Positions 5,774 to 7,751 of a stretch of DNA of 7,751 nucleotides are shown here, piece by piece. A program made the translations under genes and the position numbers. The stretch is taken from positions 1-7,751 of the forward strand of contig JBBRFH010000164.1 in NCBI GenBank assembly GCA_038224615.1, written 5' to 3'. Every line of letters starts with the position of its first letter. Positions within the stretch are counted from its first letter, which is position 1. Under the pieces are notes generated by a model. That model worked only from the letters and a program-made list of their open reading frames with translations, was not told the origin of the DNA and did not search any database. This DNA is from JBBRFH01 sp038224615. GTDB taxonomy: Bacteria; Planctomycetota; Phycisphaerae; Tepidisphaerales; Tepidisphaeraceae.

Positions 5774-6829
5774 TCACACACGGTTGAGCGCCTGGCGTCG
5801 CCAGGCGCTCGGCGTTTGCGCGGTGCCCTGCTTGAAGCGGCTGGTAAAGTGGCTCTGGTGGGCGAAGCCGCACGCGGAGGCGATATCGCTCATCGCGCTG
5901 CGCGGGTCGGCCAGCATCTGCCTGGCTCGACCCAACTGCACGGCGAACAGCAATTGCTTGGGCGTTATGCCGAATCGCTCGGTAAATCGGCGATGGAAAT
6001 GGAATTGGCTGAGCTCAACGGCGTCGGCAACATTCGCCAACGTCGGACCCTTGTGATAGTGCTCGACCATGAATGCCACCGCACGGACGAGGCGCGAGAG
6101 TTCCTCGTCGGCGGCAAAGTGTGCGGGCGTCAGGCTTAGCCAGTCCGTGCTGTTCGGATAGATGCTGACCACCGACGCCACCCCGCACCGACCCAGCGGC
6201 GACCCCGGCTCGACCCGCGCCGCCGTCGCCGCTTCGTGCCGGCCGTCACGAGCCTGGAGCAGGCGCCGATTGGGTCCGCCGCTCGCATTGTCCAACGCTG
6301 TCAACAATTGGCGTGCGGCGTGGGCACCCGGTTGATCGCTCGAACGGTCTACCGATGAGCCGTCGGCACGGAAGTAATATTGTCGCGATGACGCAGTGTC
6401 GATGTCTCCTGGCGCGCGTTCCAGCACGACCTTGCTGAACTCCGCCTCCGCCTGCTTCAGCACTTCGCTGTCGGCTTGCGCCCGAACGACAATCAACACA
6501 CCGGGATAGCCGGCGAACACTGGCCCGGGGATGCGGACTGCCATCAGCGCCGCGCCGCTGGCGATGGTTTCGGTCGCCGAACCTTCGAGGACAGCTCGCC
6601 AGCCGATCGATTCGATCGGCTCGGGCAGGTCCGCGGCGCCGAGCTTGATTCGACCCGTAGATCCACAGCGCTGGCAAAGCTGCAGCCGGGCGCCGGGGAG
6701 CGTGGTGAGCAACATCGCCTCGGTGATCCCCATCCGCTCGTTGACGACCGCGAAGAACGCCTCGAACGACGCGCGCGGCCCGGTCACGGGCTCGGACACG
6801 CGCGAAGGCGTTACAGACGGGATGGTCAT
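5774..6829 (-). CDS. AraC-family transcriptional regulator with an unassigned sensor domain
   Basis: The 351-residue protein carries a C-terminal AraC/XylS DNA-binding domain at about residues 243-345. Its two helix-turn-helix units are TLANVADAVELSQFHFHRRF (from 263) and MSDIASACGFAHQSHFTSRF (from 313), with the usual FGITP linker. Residues about 20-165 form a separate domain, possibly GAF- or PAS-like (IGWRAVLEGSA, MAVRIPGPVFAGYPGVLIVV). It contains a CQRC pair (Cys52, Cys55) that might bind metal or sense redox. The ligand is unknown. ATG at 6829 is chosen because GAGG lies 12 nt upstream, a long spacing. ATG at 6880 is an alternative adding 17 residues, and the frame is open to 7048. The gene converges on the W-repeat gene and is divergent from the small ORF at 7148, so either neighbour or the gene itself could be a target; nothing shows which. 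Confidence 0.85.
   Translation of the reverse strand: MTIPSVTPSRVSEPVTGPRASFEAFFAVVNERMGITEAMLLTTLPGARLQLCQRCGSTGRIKLGAADLPEPIESIGWRAVLEGSATETIASGAALMAVRIPGPVFAGYPGVLIVVRAQADSEVLKQAEAEFSKVVLERAPGDIDTASSRQYYFRADGSSVDRSSDQPGAHAARQLLTALDNASGGPNRRLLQARDGRHEAATAARVEPGSPLGRCGVASVVSIYPNSTDWLSLTPAHFAADEELSRLVRAVAFMVEHYHKGPTLANVADAVELSQFHFHRRFTERFGITPKQLLFAVQLGRARQMLADPRSAMSDIASACGFAHQSHFTSRFKQGTAQTPSAWRRQALNRV
5786..5810. terminator. Perfect 12-bp GC hairpin in the regulator's 3' end, probable convergent terminator
   Basis: GAGCGCCTGGCG (5786-5797), T (5798), CGCCAGGCGCTC (5799-5810) is a perfect inverted repeat; sterically it is an 11-bp stem with a GTC loop. It lies in the last codons of the AraC-type gene (W-R-R-Q-A-L, ten codons before its stop) and 73 bp after the W-repeat stop. 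Being symmetric it could act on either strand, but only a short TTT follows on the plus strand and no T-run on the minus strand. Confidence 0.5.
6601..6621. repeat. Perfect 21-bp palindrome inside the AraC-type gene
   Basis: AGCCGATCGA (6601-6610), T (6611), TCGATCGGCT (6612-6621) is perfectly symmetric and holds two CGATCG sites. It encodes P-I-E-S-I-G of the sensor domain. It may be an internal protein-binding site or simply coincidence in coding sequence. Confidence 0.4.
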
Positions 6830-7147
6830 TGCAGACGTCAACCTCGACACGAAGCGGGAAGGCGCGACAAGAGTGGCCATGCGGAATCTCGCGGTAAATG
6901 GTCGGCTTGGGTTCCACGGGCATTTCGCGGCATCCTGCCGATTGCCCGTGTCGAATCGCCGCGTTCTCGTAGGCCAAGACGCACATGCGTGTGGTGTTCC
7001 AACAACATTCCGCATAAACGGCGTCGCCTGTTGCGAAAAACAGTTCATTCAGCCCGCCTCCCGACCATGGGATAAGCTTCTGGTCACCCGGATGGAGTCC
7101 GGCACCGACCTTGCTCGGTACAAGACGTAACCTGCGGAGGACCGCCC
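6830..7147. other. Divergent intergenic region between the AraC-type gene and the small ORF
   Basis: These 318 bp separate the chosen regulator start from the next rightward gene. The regulator frame remains open to 7048 and could begin at 6880, so 6830-6880 may be coding. A short palindrome, ACGCA-CA-TGCGT, lies around 6980-6991. I see no convincing -35/-10 pair on either strand. Both divergent genes must have promoters here if they are expressed independently. GGAGG at 7136-7140 at the right end is the ribosome binding site of the small ORF. Confidence 0.4.
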
Positions 7148-7249
7148 ATGACCACAGCCTTGATCAACCCCCTGCTCAGCCCGATGTTCTGGGACAAGAA
7201 GCTCAAGATCGCGTTCCTGGCGATCGCCACGTTTGCAGCACTTTGCTGA
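7148..7249 (+). CDS. 33-residue putative membrane peptide
   Basis: ATG at 7148 is preceded by GGAGG (7136-7140) with 7 nt spacing, the best ribosome binding site in the window. The 33-codon frame ends at TGA 7247-7249. The peptide starts MTTALINPLLSPMF, has a short charged patch WDKKLK (residues 15-20), then a hydrophobic run IAFLAIATFAALC with a terminal Cys33. It could be a single short membrane helix, a leader peptide, or the remnant of a longer gene. No reading frame continues after the stop, where the sequence turns AT-richer, so a recent frameshift is unlikely. I do not recognise a family. It is divergent from the AraC-type gene and 210 bp upstream of htpX in the same direction. Confidence 0.6.
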   Translation: MTTALINPLLSPMFWDKKLKIAFLAIATFAALC

Positions 7250-7262
7250 ACGCGTCGTTTTT
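7231..7262 (+). terminator. Weak terminator-like hairpin over the small ORF's stop
   Basis: CAGCA (7236-7240), CTT loop, TGCTG (7244-7248) form a 5-bp stem. It can extend through a two-base bulge by pairing GTT (7231-7233) with AAC (7249-7251). A T5 run follows at 7258-7262. The gap between stem and T-run (6-9 nt) is long for an intrinsic terminator. Confidence 0.3.
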
Positions 7263-7459
7263 GATTCGATAAGCTCTTTTCCGACAAACACTTGCCGCTT
7301 AAATTGGGTTCGTTTTGTCAAATTTAGCGCGTGGTCCAATCTCCCCCGAATCGAAACGCCGCGACGCTTTGTAACGCGGTTCCCCTTTCGCGTGCGTAAC
7401 ATATCGGTGAGAACATGGTCCGGAATCCATAACCCCGGTTCCATCGAGGTCTTACCGAA
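7250..7459 (+). promoter_or_regulatory. AT-richer leader upstream of htpX
   Basis: These 210 bp are visibly richer in A/T than the flanking genes and hold no gene I can support. The promoter of htpX is expected here. TTGTCA (7315-7320) could be a -35 box, but no good -10 follows at 16-18 bp, and no heat-shock-type consensus is recognisable. GAGG at 7446-7449 is the ribosome binding site, 10 nt before the ATG. Confidence 0.45.
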
Positions 7460-7751
7460 ATGACAGGAAGCACAATTTTCAACAATCTCAAGACGTTTCT
7501 GCTGCTGTCGGTCCTGACGGCGATAATCCTTGCTGCCGGCTACGCCATGGGCGGAACGCGCGGCGTGACGATCGCACTGTTCATGGCCGGAATCATGAAC
7601 TTCGTTGGGTACTTTTTTAGCGACAAGATCGCGCTTGCGACCATGTCCGCTCAGGAGGTCGGCCCGGAGCACCCACTGTATCAGATCGTCCAGGGGCTGA
7701 TTCAGCGCACGGGCATGCCGATGCCCAGGGTGTACGTCTCGCCTCAACAGG
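7460..7751 (+). CDS. htpX: Membrane metalloprotease HtpX (M48 family), N-terminal part
   Basis: The first 97 codons are visible and the gene runs off the right edge. The protein begins with a short polar head, then two membrane segments (about residues 12-29 and 34-52). Next comes the conserved HtpX block YFFSDKIALATMSAQEVGPE, and then a stretch from HPLYQIV through GMPMPRVYV to SPQQ that leads toward the zinc-protease domain. HEXXH itself lies beyond the window. HtpX is an inner-membrane zinc endopeptidase acting on misfolded membrane proteins in envelope quality control. The ATG at 7460 fits the family N-terminus and has GAGG at 10 nt spacing. A standalone htpX, as here, is common. Confidence 0.93.
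   Translation, partial: MTGSTIFNNLKTFLLLSVLTAIILAAGYAMGGTRGVTIALFMAGIMNFVGYFFSDKIALATMSAQEVGPEHPLYQIVQGLIQRTGMPMPRVYVSPQQ

Noticed and set aside
6476..7130. Two plus-strand frames of 199 codons opposite the AraC-type gene
   Set aside because: Both are mirrors of the regulator or of its upstream region, and neither shows a ribosome binding site or family motif.
7218..7227. GGCGATCGCC, resembling the cyanobacterial HIP1 octamer
   Set aside because: It is a single exact copy, inside the small ORF. GATCG-containing words are common here by composition, so it says nothing about the host.
7049..7747. 232-codon minus-strand frame across the small ORF and htpX
   Set aside because: The plus strand encodes unmistakable HtpX. 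This frame is rich in Arg, His and Gln, spans the AT-richer leader and matches nothing I know.

Overview
This 7.75 kb, GC-rich window is chromosomal in character: dense genes, no phage, IS, CRISPR or RNA genes seen. Several traits fit a member of the Planctomycetota, perhaps Phycisphaerae-like: weak or absent Shine-Dalgarno sites at several starts, a TTG-started glycoside-hydrolase-like gene, secreted multidomain proteins with PA14-like and PKD domains, and intergenic heptanucleotide-repeat hairpins. That assignment is inference from style, not from a marker gene.

Layout, left to right. Positions 1-63 hold no supportable gene. Positions 64-220 are an inverted pair of degenerate 7-bp tandem repeat arrays that runs into the 3' end of a leftward HAD-family phosphatase gene (217-810, minus). 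A second inverted pair of heptad arrays with a different unit (826-937) lies at the other end of that gene and forms part of the signal-peptide coding sequence of the divergent rightward gene. That gene (815-2854) encodes a secreted protein with a DUF2341-like N-terminus, a PA14-like domain, a PKD domain and an alpha-helical TPR-like solenoid. It is followed 54 bp later by a cytoplasmic glycoside-hydrolase-like protein (2909-4864) of the 'hypothetical glycosyl hydrolase 6' type, with a beta-galactosidase trimerisation-like domain. Its Shine-Dalgarno sits in a small hairpin.

A separate gene (4988-5713) encodes a small secreted protein with tryptophan-centred repeats of about 13 residues and an Asp/Arg-rich tail. 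It converges on a minus-strand AraC-family regulator (5774-6829). Two hairpins between and inside these genes are the likely boundary. Divergent from the regulator is a 33-codon membrane-peptide gene with an excellent ribosome binding site (7148-7249). A 210-bp leader, visibly richer in AT than the flanking genes, follows it, and the window ends inside htpX, a membrane M48 metalloprotease (7460 onward).

The secreted PA14/PKD protein and the glycosidase are plausibly co-transcribed and may concern carbohydrate binding and processing. The W-repeat protein and HtpX are envelope-associated. No operon links the whole window. The most unusual content is the matched pair of heptad-repeat inverted elements around the HAD gene, and the small ORF upstream of htpX.
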